Counted from the stretch's first letter, positions 14,170-22,831 are shown. The stretch is 24,181 bases of DNA from JAGNLA01 sp964472265 (GCA_964472265.1 CAYYJO010000028.1:1-24181), one strand, 5' to 3'. Notes: generated by a model from the sequence alone, not told the origin. A program made the numbers and translations.

Positions 14170-16860
14170 TCAGGCTCCGTTTCCGTTTGAAATCAGTTTT
14201 TTAACCGTATCGAGGAATAATGTTTGGTCATAAGGTTTGACCAAATATGCATTTGCTCCAAGCTCAAAAGCCTTCGTCCTGTGCTTTGACCCTGACCTTG
14301 AGGTGATGATCATGTTTGGAAGGTTTGAAAACCGCGGGTCGTCCCGCATGATCGAGAGCAGTTCGAACCCGTCCATTTCCGGCATTTCGATATCAAGCAC
14401 CATGAGATCGAACCTGTTGCTTTCAAGCATGTCAAGCGCTTCAAGACCCGATGCTGCAGTGCTGACCTCAAAGCCTGTGTCGGCAAGGTCTTTTGAAAGT
14501 ATCTTCCTCATGGAAAGGGAGTCGTCCACAACAAGAATCTTCTTTCCCAACTGTTCCACATGTCTGCCATTGGTTTCATGCTTCTTTTGTTGGGTTTCAA
14601 CCTTTATTTCAAACAAGCTCTTTGGATTGACCACCAGAACAACCTGCCCCGAGCCAAAGATGGTTGCTCCGGCAAACAGATCGATTGACTGGAGCATCGC
14701 TGGCATCGACTTGATGACCATGTCGTGCTTTCCAACAATGCCGGTTACTCCGATCAACATTCTCGATGCGCCATACTCAACAAGCACTGTTGGAATTGTG
14801 TTTGACTTTGAGATGCCGGCATCTTCACCCAGAATATCGTCAAGGAAGTGAATTTGGACAAACTCTTCCCTGAGGTTGTACATCGGGGTCTCACCGATCA
14901 TTTTGATCTCGTTTCGACCGATGCTCATAACCTCGGAAACCTGACCAAGCGGGATGACATACGGGGTTTTGTCGCAGTTGACGACAAGACCTTGTGAGAT
15001 GACCAGCGAAATTGGAAGCTTTAACGTAAACTCAGTACCAAGGGGGGTTGAGCTGACATCAATTGAACCGCCAAGGTTTTCAACGCCAGTTTTGACAACA
15101 TCAAGACCGACACCACGACCGGCAATCATTCCTGAATCATCAGCCGTTGAAAGGCCGGCCTTGAAGATCAATCTGTTGATCTCCCCGGCATCCATCGTTT
15201 CAAGCTCTTCGGGTGTTATAAACCCCTGTCCAAGCGCTCTGTCGGCTATTTTGTCGGTATCAAGAGGCATACCGTCGTTTTCGATTCTCAGGATTACCTG
15301 GTTGCCTTCGTAAGATGCCGAAAGAGTTATGGTGCCATCGGGAGTTTTCCCGATTGATTCCCTGACTTTCGGGGTTTCGATGCCGTGGTGGACGGCATTT
15401 CTGATGATGTGCAGCAGTGGGTCATAAATCCTGTCGGCAACCTTCACATCAATTTCAACAGTCTCGCCCTCGATCACCAGATTGACCTGTTTGCCTTCAT
15501 TTCTGGCAAGATCGCGAACCATTCTCGGGAATCGGTCAAGCACCTGCGAGATTGAGATCAGTCTTGATCCAATGACCGAATCCTGAATGGACGTAACGTT
15601 TTGGATCAGCTTGCTGGTCCCCGTTCCAAGTTCGTCAATCTCGTTTTCAAGTCTTGTGAGTGTTTCGACGAGGTCTGCATGAACTTCGGTCTGGTTCCTG
15701 ATGATCCTGTCCAGTTCGACGTAACGGTCAAACTCAAGCTCGTCGAACTCTGAGGCAAACCTCGAGCCTGCGCCGTTCCTTGCACCGATTTTGTTGTTCA
15801 TGGCTTCGGTCGTTCGCTGGAGAAGCCTGTGCTGGGAGAGGTCGGTGGTAAGCGATGACAGCCTGCGCAACGAAAGCCTTACCTGGTCTGCGATAGTTAT
15901 GAATCTTGTTCTGGACTCGTCAAGCCCGGAACGCTGCACCAGAAGCTCACCTGTCAGGTTCATAAGGTTGTCCAACTTTGATAACCTTACCCTAACGTCA
16001 GGCTCCCTGGTTGTTTTCCTGTCGTCAGCCGGGAAAAAGATCTGTGTCTTTGCCGGAGTTTTCTCGGTTGAGACGCCGATTGTTCCAACAAGATCGGCCA
16101 CCTGCCTTGCAACCTTCGGGGCGGTTTTGTCTCCCTTGGTTTCAAGGTCAAGGGTTTCTTTCAGTGCATCGAGCGAGCCGAGGAGGATGTCTGTTTTTGC
16201 TGCATTGAGACTTATCTCGCCGTCCCTGATCGGTTCAAGCACATCTTCAAGGGCATGGGCAGCAATCTCTGTTGCCGTGAAACCGACCGATGAAGCTGCA
16301 CCTTTAAGCGTGTGGGCAGCCCTGAAAACCTCTTCAATTGTTGATCTGTCAGACGGATTCTTTTCAAGGGCAAGAAAACCATCGTTCATGGTTTTAAGGT
16401 GTTCCTCGGCCTCGATGAGGAAGAAGTCTGCTACAACCGATGCCAGTTCATTGGTTTTGGCCGGTTCCTGCTCGTCCGTGCTAAACTCTGTCCAAATCTC
16501 GGTTATAACGTCAAGCTGGCTTTTTATGTCCGGCTCTTTGCCTGAATTGAGTTCGTTGAGAACACCACCGATTGTGTCGTTTGTGGTCTCGCAAAGTTCT
16601 ACAACCCCTTCAGGCCAGACAGAATCTTGATCCTCGACGAAAGCTTCAAGGGATGACTCAATGAACGAGGCAATCGTTCCCAGCTCGGGCAGTCCAGCCA
16701 TCGCCGATGATGAATTGAGCGAATGTGCCATTCTGTAAGCTTCGTAAACGGTTTCGCTTGAACGGTTGCCTGAAGCGATTTTTCCAAGTTCCGTTACCAG
16801 CTTGTGGTGCATCATCAGCGCCTCGGCTACGAAATCCATGAAGTACTTGTCCCTGTTCAT
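14170..16860 (-). CDS. hybrid CheA histidine kinase with two Hpt domains and C-terminal receiver (ChpA/FrzE-like)
   Basis: CheA is the cytosolic kinase that passes phosphate from ATP to response regulators under receptor control. The 896-residue protein has, in order: an Hpt-like domain (1-110) with His46 in an atypical AHSLNSSS context; a canonical Hpt (140-240) with His183 in AAHTLKGAA; a dimerisation region (290-450); a HATPase domain (475-615) with the N box IIRNAVHHG (Asn488), IENDG (Asp529) and GRGVGLDVV (581-589); a CheW-like regulatory domain (about 617-755); and a receiver (772-892) with Asp779/Asp780, Asp823 and Lys875. The separate CheY-binding P2 domain is not evident. Start ATG 16860 overlaps the cheR stop (ATGA), with GGAGGAG upstream. 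The architecture resembles ChpA/PilL and FrzE. Confidence 0.95.
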   Translation of the reverse strand: MNRDKYFMDFVAEALMMHHKLVTELGKIASGNRSSETVYEAYRMAHSLNSSSAMAGLPELGTIASFIESSLEAFVEDQDSVWPEGVVELCETTNDTIGGVLNELNSGKEPDIKSQLDVITEIWTEFSTDEQEPAKTNELASVVADFFLIEAEEHLKTMNDGFLALEKNPSDRSTIEEVFRAAHTLKGAASSVGFTATEIAAHALEDVLEPIRDGEISLNAAKTDILLGSLDALKETLDLETKGDKTAPKVARQVADLVGTIGVSTEKTPAKTQIFFPADDRKTTREPDVRVRLSKLDNLMNLTGELLVQRSGLDESRTRFITIADQVRLSLRRLSSLTTDLSQHRLLQRTTEAMNNKIGARNGAGSRFASEFDELEFDRYVELDRIIRNQTEVHADLVETLTRLENEIDELGTGTSKLIQNVTSIQDSVIGSRLISISQVLDRFPRMVRDLARNEGKQVNLVIEGETVEIDVKVADRIYDPLLHIIRNAVHHGIETPKVRESIGKTPDGTITLSASYEGNQVILRIENDGMPLDTDKIADRALGQGFITPEELETMDAGEINRLIFKAGLSTADDSGMIAGRGVGLDVVKTGVENLGGSIDVSSTPLGTEFTLKLPISLVISQGLVVNCDKTPYVIPLGQVSEVMSIGRNEIKMIGETPMYNLREEFVQIHFLDDILGEDAGISKSNTIPTVLVEYGASRMLIGVTGIVGKHDMVIKSMPAMLQSIDLFAGATIFGSGQVVLVVNPKSLFEIKVETQQKKHETNGRHVEQLGKKILVVDDSLSMRKILSKDLADTGFEVSTAASGLEALDMLESNRFDLMVLDIEMPEMDGFELLSIMRDDPRFSNLPNMIITSRSGSKHRTKAFELGANAYLVKPYDQTLFLDTVKKLISNGNGA

Positions 16861-17678
16861 CTGGCTCCTCCAGTTTTGACGTAGTAAAGGGAGCTTTTGT
16901 GTTCAACCGGCTTGATTCCCTGAATCTCTCTAGGCATGATCTCAGCCTCCCCAAGCATCATCACTCCGCCTGGTTTGAGACAGCCGACCAGCTTTTCAAG
17001 CACCCTGAGCCGGTTTGGTTGCGAAAAATAAATCGTCACGTTTCTGCAAAAGATCACGTCCTGATCAAATATCTGATGATCAGTGATCAGGTTGTGGGTG
17101 AAAAAAGTCACCGTTTTTCTGGTTTGATCCTTAATTTTAAAAGCGTCTTCAGAGGTTCTGTCAAAATGGCTCCAAAGCGTCAGAGGGGTTACGTTTTTCA
17201 GTCTAGGTTGCCTATACATTCCGTCTCTTGCCACAGCGAGTGCGTTTGGATCAACATCGGTTCCAATGATCATTGGTTTGATGCTGTCGTCAATCCCGCA
17301 GGAAAGAGCAGTGATTGCGAGAGAATACGCCTCTTCACCGGTCGAAGTGCCGGCGCTCCAGATGTGGAGATAGTTTTCACCCTTTAAAAGCCTCTGTCTT
17401 GCAAGTCTTGGCAATTCTTCTTCCTTTAGAGCCTCAAAATGCTCAGGTATCCTCATGAAACTGGTTTCTTTGGTAACTGCAATCGCTACAAGCTCCCAGA
17501 GTTCATGCCTTGCCAGATTCCCTTCTGTCAGGAGCCTGTAATAATCAACGGTTGCATGCAATCCGACGTCGACCATGCGCCTTTTGACGCAATTCTCAAG
17601 AAGATGAAGCCGGGCTTCACCAAAATGGAGTCCGGCTTCACACGATATCAGATCCCTTATGGCCAGGATTTCCTGCAA
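16857..17678 (-). CDS. CheR-type chemoreceptor methyltransferase (PilK position), TTG start
   Basis: CheR methylates receptor glutamates using S-adenosylmethionine. The 273-residue protein shows the N-terminal helical domain (about 5-75; TKETSFMRIPEHF at 69-81) and the methyltransferase fold: WSAGTSTGEEAYSLA (107-121), IIGTDVDPNAL (137-147) and FCRNVTIYF (210-218). The only plausible start is TTG 17678, one base after the receptor gene stop: no ATG exists in frame before codon 35, which is inside the N-terminal domain. The ribosome binding site is poor (AGAGG about 13 bases upstream), so expression may depend on coupling to the receptor gene and be low. It is ATGA-linked to cheA. The gene position corresponds to pilK. 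Confidence 0.93.
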   Translation of the reverse strand: MQEILAIRDLISCEAGLHFGEARLHLLENCVKRRMVDVGLHATVDYYRLLTEGNLARHELWELVAIAVTKETSFMRIPEHFEALKEEELPRLARQRLLKGENYLHIWSAGTSTGEEAYSLAITALSCGIDDSIKPMIIGTDVDPNALAVARDGMYRQPRLKNVTPLTLWSHFDRTSEDAFKIKDQTRKTVTFFTHNLITDHQIFDQDVIFCRNVTIYFSQPNRLRVLEKLVGCLKPGGVMMLGEAEIMPREIQGIKPVEHKSSLYYVKTGGAR

Positions 17679-17679
17679 C

Positions 17680-20307
17680 TTAAATCTTGAACCTCTGGAC
17701 TGCCGACTTCAGCTGGTCAACGAGTTGGTTCATGTCCACAACGGCGTTTGTTGCGTTAACGATTGATTTGGTGGTGCCGTTTGTGATGGTCGAGATGAGA
17801 CCCATCGACTTGTTGACCTCTTCAGTTGCTCGCGATTGTTGTCTGGATGAGAGCGAGATCGATTGGATCAGCTCTGCAAGCTGTCTTGAGTTGCTCACGA
17901 TTTCTTCCAGTCTCTCACGTGCAGCTTCAGCCAGTTTTGAACCTTCGACGACCTCTTGTGTTGAGTCTTCCATGGTTTTGATTGCCTCAGAGGTTTCTGA
18001 CTGGATGCCCCTGATGAGCATTGTGATGTCTTTTGTTGATTTGGTCGATCTTTCAGCCAGCTGACGGACAGCGTCGGCGACGACGGAGAATCCACGGCCT
18101 TGCTCACCGGCGCGGGCAGCCTCGATGGCTGCGTTAAGGGCGAGCATGTTGGTCTGGGCTGCGATGTCAGAGATAACGTTGACTATTTCACCGATCTCCT
18201 GTGAGGACTCGCCAAGCTTCTTGATCCTCTTTGAAATCTCGGCGACCGATCCCCTGATCCTGTTCATGGCGTCGACAGCCTCTTCTACAGTCTTGCCACC
18301 GGTTTCAGCGATTTTTGCTGAGGTTTCTGCAGCTTGTGCGGCTGATTCGGCAGATTGGGATACCTGGTTGATCGAGATGGCCATTTCGTCAACGGCAGCC
18401 GAGGTGTCGGTGATGATTGCCTGCTGGTCTTTTGCGTCTTTTGACATCAACTCTGAGGTTTTGATGACCTCTTCTGAGGTTGAGGAGATGTTCAAGCTAA
18501 CCTTTGCAACGTCGGCAATGATTTTTCTGATCTGGTCGCCCATGTAGTTTACCGAGTCAGCCACAGCGCCAAGAACGTCGGCTGTGACTTCAGCCGTCTT
18601 GGTCATGTCACCGGTTGACATTTCAGATACGGTTGAGAGAAGGTTGGCAATCTGTCTGTCTTGCTGCTCCTTGGCCTCTTCCGTTTGAATCTTGTCGGAA
18701 AGCTGTTCAGCCAGGTAGTTGACCGAGTCGGAGAGAGCGCCTATTTCGTCAGGTGGAACCGATGCTCGAACTGCAAGGTCGCCGGCAGCCATTTTTGAGA
18801 GTGTTTCGATGAGGTCGCCGATTTCACGGTCTTTGAGGTTTCGCTCTTCCTCCGTGACGATGTAACTTCGTATGTCGGCAAGCATCTGGTTGAAGGTGTT
18901 GGCCAGGTCACCGATTTCGTCCTGGGTTGTCACAGGCACCTTGATGCTGTAGTTGCCAAGTGAAACCTCGACCAGTGAACCTCTGAGGATCAGGATTGGG
19001 TGGACGATTGAACGGGCGATCATGATGAGAAGAAGAGTGGTCAGAATCATCATTATAAGCATGATGATGAGAAGAATGTTGCTGATGGCATAAACAGGTT
19101 GCATGAACTGGCTTCTTGACTGGCGGGTGAATATGAAGCCGAGGTCGCCAATGTCGAGGTGTTTGCCAAGAATCTCGACTGAATAAGCTCTTGAAATGCC
19201 CTGTGATGAAACACCGAATTCAAACGAATTGTTCCTTAAGTCACTTTCAAGCTTGGCAGCGTCTTTATCGTATGTTTCACTCTTTGGGTCAAGCTTTGAG
19301 AGTGCCGTCTCATAGTCCTTGATGTACTGTCTGTAACGATCAAGCTGTCCGACAAGTGTTGATGGCTCTGTTTTATACTCCTTGCCTGTGGCCTTGACGT
19401 ACACTTTTCCATCTTTTTCAGACCAGTCGCCTTTGTCAACGTGAAACTTGATTTCTCTGAGACCGGTTTTTGCATTCGATCCAATGTTTGTTCCAACACG
19501 CTCCATTTCCATGATTCCCACAAGCGTGAAATCTTTTGAACACCACGAGATGGATTTGTCTGAACCTGAAGCTTGCGCTCTGGCGTTTGCTTCGATGGCG
19601 GTTGAAAATGGCGTTGTTACAGGGTAACGGACTGAGATCCATCCATAAACCGTTGTCTCACCCGATCTTCTGATGGGACAGGTCATGTAGATGTCGAAGT
19701 CGTCAGCTGAGTCATCGTATTCGGGGCCACGGATAGTACAAAGTGATCCGTTTTCCTTGTAGTTTTTCACAGCCTCCTGGAACCATTCGTCCGTGGCGTT
19801 GTTTGGGTCAGAAAGCTGGTTGGTTGCACAAAAGGTCATTCCGTCAACATCCATGACCATGACTTCTTTCATGCCCTGGATTTTGACAAGCTGATCAAGC
19901 CATGAACGCGTCAGGTAGAAGTTGTTTGAGGTGGCAATGGATTTGTACATTTCGAGATTAATCGATTTTTTGTACTCCTGCTCTTTTTTAGTCCTGTCCC
20001 ACTTTGCCATTTCGACGATGGCGTTCACGGCGACGTTTTTCTCGGATTGTACAGTCAGGTCATTGCTCTGGCTTTTGATGATGTGGCCTACAGATTCGGC
20101 AGTAGATGTTGTAAGATCGACCAGTCCAGACTTAACCTGATCTGTAATCGCTTGCGTAACGATGGTTGAGACAATGGCCCAGGTGACGCCAAGACTGAGA
20201 ATAACGACCAAAAGAATGGGCACGAGAAGTTTTGCCTGCAATCTCCATTTTGAAGGGCTGAAGAGTTTAGAAAACCAGCTGGTTTTTCCGGTTGAGTTGA
20301 TCGCCAT
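17680..20307 (-). CDS. methyl-accepting chemotaxis protein with large extracytoplasmic domain and HAMP series (PilJ position)
   Basis: The 875-residue receptor has TM1 at about 27-48, an extracytoplasmic sensor of about 360 residues (49-408), TM2 at about 409-431, a HAMP (432-485), two further HAMP-like segments (about 490-545 and 550-600, both with a GDLxxR / GDMTKT then DSVNYL/M pattern) and a signalling coiled coil whose tip is at about 705-755 (IAAQTNMLALNAAIEAARAG). The sensor contains a dCache-like stretch (DEWFQEAV at 173-180 to YGWISVRYPV at 221-230). The C-terminus QRFKI lacks a CheR-tethering pentapeptide. GGAGG precedes ATG 20307. The receptor probably reports to the cheW and cheA products next to it; its ligand is unknown. 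Confidence 0.94.
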   Translation of the reverse strand: MAINSTGKTSWFSKLFSPSKWRLQAKLLVPILLVVILSLGVTWAIVSTIVTQAITDQVKSGLVDLTTSTAESVGHIIKSQSNDLTVQSEKNVAVNAIVEMAKWDRTKKEQEYKKSINLEMYKSIATSNNFYLTRSWLDQLVKIQGMKEVMVMDVDGMTFCATNQLSDPNNATDEWFQEAVKNYKENGSLCTIRGPEYDDSADDFDIYMTCPIRRSGETTVYGWISVRYPVTTPFSTAIEANARAQASGSDKSISWCSKDFTLVGIMEMERVGTNIGSNAKTGLREIKFHVDKGDWSEKDGKVYVKATGKEYKTEPSTLVGQLDRYRQYIKDYETALSKLDPKSETYDKDAAKLESDLRNNSFEFGVSSQGISRAYSVEILGKHLDIGDLGFIFTRQSRSQFMQPVYAISNILLIIMLIMMILTTLLLIMIARSIVHPILILRGSLVEVSLGNYSIKVPVTTQDEIGDLANTFNQMLADIRSYIVTEEERNLKDREIGDLIETLSKMAAGDLAVRASVPPDEIGALSDSVNYLAEQLSDKIQTEEAKEQQDRQIANLLSTVSEMSTGDMTKTAEVTADVLGAVADSVNYMGDQIRKIIADVAKVSLNISSTSEEVIKTSELMSKDAKDQQAIITDTSAAVDEMAISINQVSQSAESAAQAAETSAKIAETGGKTVEEAVDAMNRIRGSVAEISKRIKKLGESSQEIGEIVNVISDIAAQTNMLALNAAIEAARAGEQGRGFSVVADAVRQLAERSTKSTKDITMLIRGIQSETSEAIKTMEDSTQEVVEGSKLAEAARERLEEIVSNSRQLAELIQSISLSSRQQSRATEEVNKSMGLISTITNGTTKSIVNATNAVVDMNQLVDQLKSAVQRFKI

Positions 20308-20319
20308 TTAATCCTCCTG

Positions 20320-20733
20320 TTAGACCAATGATTCCATCACGGAACCTATGTCAAGAAGTCTGACCAAACCTGTCTGTGTCTGGGTGACCGACTGGAGATG
20401 CGGCAACTTAACATCCCCAAGCTCTGACGCCTCGATGAACGAATCAGGCGTGACAATTTCTCTTACAAAATCAACTAGAAGACCGCACATGGCCTCGTTA
20501 TATGAAATTACTATGATCTTTCCTGAGTAAGACGACGAGTCAGAGGTGATGATGTAGGCCAAATCAACAAGTGGAAGGACATCGCCCCTGAAATTCATGA
20601 CACCGATGATATTTTTGCCAGACGAAGGCACATGTGTCACCGAAACAGGGTTTATGACCTCAATAACTTTGAGTGCATCGATGCCATACTCCTGTCCGGC
20701 GAGCATAAACGTGAGAAATTGTTTTGTTCCCAT
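20320..20733 (-). CDS. CheW adaptor protein, canonical (PilI position)
   Basis: The 137-residue protein is a full CheW domain: FMLAGQEYGIDALKVIEVI near the start, then THVPSSGKNIIGVMNFRGDVLPLVDL (shortened family core at 33-58, with RG at 49-50), then IIVISYNEAMCGLLVDFV. It couples receptors to CheA. The start overlaps the receiver gene stop as TAATG and no clear Shine-Dalgarno is seen, so translation probably depends on re-initiation. It precedes the receptor gene by 12 bp, as pilI precedes pilJ. Confidence 0.93.
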   Translation of the reverse strand: MGTKQFLTFMLAGQEYGIDALKVIEVINPVSVTHVPSSGKNIIGVMNFRGDVLPLVDLAYIITSDSSSYSGKIIVISYNEAMCGLLVDFVREIVTPDSFIEASELGDVKLPHLQSVTQTQTGLVRLLDIGSVMESLV

Positions 20734-21095
20734 TACTTGATGAACTTTTTGATTGCGTTTTTTAGCGCGTCTTCAGAGTAGGGCTTTGGAAGATATTCAT
20801 TGGCTCCCTGCTTGAGTCCGTAGAACTTGTCGGTGTCCTGGTTTTTCGAGGTGACCATGATTACCGGTGTGTTTGCAACCGATGGATCTTCACGCAGTTC
20901 CCTGCATACCTGGAAACCATTCTTTTTAGGGATCACGATGTCAAGAAGGATGAGGTCAGGCCTCTCGGATTTTGCCTTTTGCAGCGCTTCTTCGCCATCA
21001 GATGCAGTGATTGCGGTGTGGCCAAGTGACTTGACCACATCAGCCATTCTCGTCTGATCAACAACAACATCATCAACAACCAAAATTTTTGCCAT
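20733..21095 (-). CDS. single-domain response regulator (CheY/PilH-like)
   Basis: The 120-residue product is one receiver domain: Asp8/Asp9 (ILVVDDV), phospho-acceptor Asp52 (LILLDIVIPKKNG), Thr82 (VIMVTSK) and Lys104 (YLPKPYS), so all switch residues are present. There is no output domain; the likely role is protein-protein signalling or phosphate sink. Two starts are possible. ATG 21101 gives an ATGA overlap with the previous gene but lies two bases from AGGAGG; ATG 21095 lies eight bases away, the normal distance, so I chose it. In Pil-Chp order this gene corresponds to pilH. Confidence 0.93.
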   Translation of the reverse strand: MAKILVVDDVVVDQTRMADVVKSLGHTAITASDGEEALQKAKSERPDLILLDIVIPKKNGFQVCRELREDPSVANTPVIMVTSKNQDTDKFYGLKQGANEYLPKPYSEDALKNAIKKFIK

Positions 21096-21097
21096 TT

Positions 21098-21466
21098 TCA
21101 TGACCTCCTAAGGTATTTGTCGCAGGCCTCAAGAAGCTCTGCCTGTGAGAATGGTTTTGTCAGATACAAATCAGCGTTTGCCAGTCGCCCCTTGATTTTA
21201 TCCAGAACGCTGGTTTTTGCTGTGAGCATAATGATGGGGATGTGCCTAAATCTTGGGTTTGCTTTTAGAAGTTTGCAAACCTGGTAGCCGTTGTAGACAG
21301 GCAACATGACGTCAAGAATGATAAGTTCCGGCTCAAGTTCCTTGGTCATCTTCAAAGCTGTAAGCCCATCTTTCGCGTGAAACGTCTCCCAGCCTGTCTC
21401 TTTTATTGCAAGATCGATCACCCTCAAAATAGTTGGGGAATCATCAACTACCAGTATCTTACTCAT
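21098..21466 (-). CDS. single-domain response regulator (CheY/PilG-like)
   Basis: The 122-residue receiver has Asp8/Asp9 (ILVVDDS), phospho-acceptor Asp52 (LIILDVMLPVYNG), Thr82 (IIMLTAK) and Lys104 (YLTKPFS), all conserved. The TAKTSVLDK stretch and the lack of an output domain fit PilG-type regulators, which in Pseudomonas drive pilus extension. AGGAG lies six bases before ATG 21466, inside the 3' end of the 330-residue gene, which it overlaps by 8 bp. It is one of two adjacent receivers, as in pilG-pilH. Confidence 0.93.
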   Translation of the reverse strand: MSKILVVDDSPTILRVIDLAIKETGWETFHAKDGLTALKMTKELEPELIILDVMLPVYNGYQVCKLLKANPRFRHIPIIMLTAKTSVLDKIKGRLANADLYLTKPFSQAELLEACDKYLRRS

Positions 21467-22451
21467 TTCTCACTCCTAAAAATGATGGTCTTTTGGCGTT
21501 TGGGTATTGATTGTACTTCTCATTGAGCGCCATGTCGACCCTCCGGACAACCTCCTGAACTGTTTGCAATCCAGCGTCCCAGACTGAATTTGTCACAAGG
21601 CTGGAGAAAAGAATGTTCAAGGGTTTGAGGATTCCAGCACCAATCATGCTTGAGTGATGGGAGTCCTTGATGAGCATGAGCGAGGATGCGGCTTCATCTA
21701 CGTCAATAAAACCGTTTGTTATGCCGATGCAGTCGGTTTCGGAATAGACATCGGACAGGAGTTTCAAATCATGTGAAAGTTGGTTGGCCAGAGATTGCCG
21801 CCATCGAGGTTTCAACTCGCACATAAGTTTGATGAGCAGGTTGATTCTTTCGCCCATCGCCTTGATGTTTTGTGGATAGTTGATGGTTGTTAGATATTCG
21901 ATTTTGCTGATGAAGCCAAAAGTCATCGCTTTGAAGAGCATCTCAACCAGTCCAAGCGGTGACTGTCTGTGAACCAGAATGACTTCGCGAAGGGTTGATC
22001 CGCCCCTAAGTGACAGCAAAAGCATCAGATCGTCCCTGGAAAGCGTGTATTTTGAGATTTTGTCGGAAGAGGCTTTGATGAAATAATCGTCCAGACAGGT
22101 TTTGTGTTCTTTGAGCAAAGCCTCGACTGTCGCCCAGGCGTTGATGACAAGCATGAGCGACCTTTCCGATATCCAATCGGTTCCGCCGTCTTCATCATCA
22201 TTGCTGATCCGAGCTTCAGCGTGAGTCCAGAAAAACGCTTGTATAATTGATGAGACAGACATCTCCGGGGCATCGAGCGCTGTATCTTTTGGAAGTAGTC
22301 TGAACTTGTACTGTTTGATTTCGAGAGGCATGCCCACATCAGGCACTCCAATAATTGAAATTCTCGGAGTTTCAATAAATTTGCCGGATATTTCCAGGAC
22401 TGCATCAAGCAGACCAGTTTTGTTGGAAAAATCCTTGGCAATAAGCCTCAT
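21459..22451 (-). CDS. uncharacterised protein of the chemosensory operon, possible PATAN/DUF4388-like segment
   Basis: The 330-residue protein is soluble, with no signal peptide or membrane helix. I do not recognise it as a whole. Residues about 138-182 read LSRDDLMLLLSLRGG, then STLREVILVHRQSPL, then MLFKAMTFGFISKIE; this fits the pattern seen next to receivers in PatA/PixG-type (PATAN, DUF4388) proteins, in which a helix-turn-like segment ends in a G-hydrophobic-I motif. The C-terminal third is helical. It is ATGA-linked to the CheW-like gene upstream and overlaps the PilG-like receiver by 8 bp, so the three should be made together. One reading is that it is a split form of a PATAN-receiver protein; that is inference. 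Confidence 0.75.
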   Translation of the reverse strand: MRLIAKDFSNKTGLLDAVLEISGKFIETPRISIIGVPDVGMPLEIKQYKFRLLPKDTALDAPEMSVSSIIQAFFWTHAEARISNDDEDGGTDWISERSLMLVINAWATVEALLKEHKTCLDDYFIKASSDKISKYTLSRDDLMLLLSLRGGSTLREVILVHRQSPLGLVEMLFKAMTFGFISKIEYLTTINYPQNIKAMGERINLLIKLMCELKPRWRQSLANQLSHDLKLLSDVYSETDCIGITNGFIDVDEAASSLMLIKDSHHSSMIGAGILKPLNILFSSLVTNSVWDAGLQTVQEVVRRVDMALNEKYNQYPNAKRPSFLGVRNE

Positions 22452-22831
22452 CCAAGCGCCCTGCCAATGCTTTCAACGTCAAGGATGTTGTAATCGTCAA
22501 CATTACTGATGTAAAATCCTCTGGATTTGATGTGTTCAGGATTTATTGACAATTCTTCGATTCCCTGAACCTGATCTGCAAGAAGCGCAATATCAGTCTT
22601 GGCCGTTTTTATGACAACAATTTCCGAGGAAGGCTTGAACGAATTGTTAAGCGCCAGAACTCCAAGGATTGAGCTTCTGAGTCTGGTGATGCCTACAAAA
22701 CCATCAATTGATCCAGGAAGAGTACGCTCAACCCCGCCTTTGGCAATTTCCACCACAGAGCTGATAGGGATACAAATCTTGTCCTGGCCGATCTGTGCAA
22801 TAAGAAATTTGTTGTTTTCTGAATAATTCAT
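22448..22831 (-). CDS. CheW-like protein, first gene of the chemosensory operon
   Basis: The 127-residue product has a CheW-like pattern: FLIAQIGQDKICIPISSVVEI, shortened here, then LPGSIDGFVGITRLRSSILGVLAL (with LR in place of RG), then IVVIKTAKTDIALLADQVQGIEEL. It is divergent and its late strand is short. It would add a second adaptor to the array or serve another complex. It starts at ATG 22831 with no Shine-Dalgarno; a strong promoter ends 9 bp upstream. It overlaps the next gene as ATGA. Confidence 0.78.
   Translation of the reverse strand: MNYSENNKFLIAQIGQDKICIPISSVVEIAKGGVERTLPGSIDGFVGITRLRSSILGVLALNNSFKPSSEIVVIKTAKTDIALLADQVQGIEELSINPEHIKSRGFYISNVDDYNILDVESIGRALG

Noticed and set aside
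15791..16630. 279-residue plus-strand ORF opposite cheA
   Set aside because: It is an antisense shadow of the well-supported cheA reading frame, rich in Ser/Leu as such shadows are.
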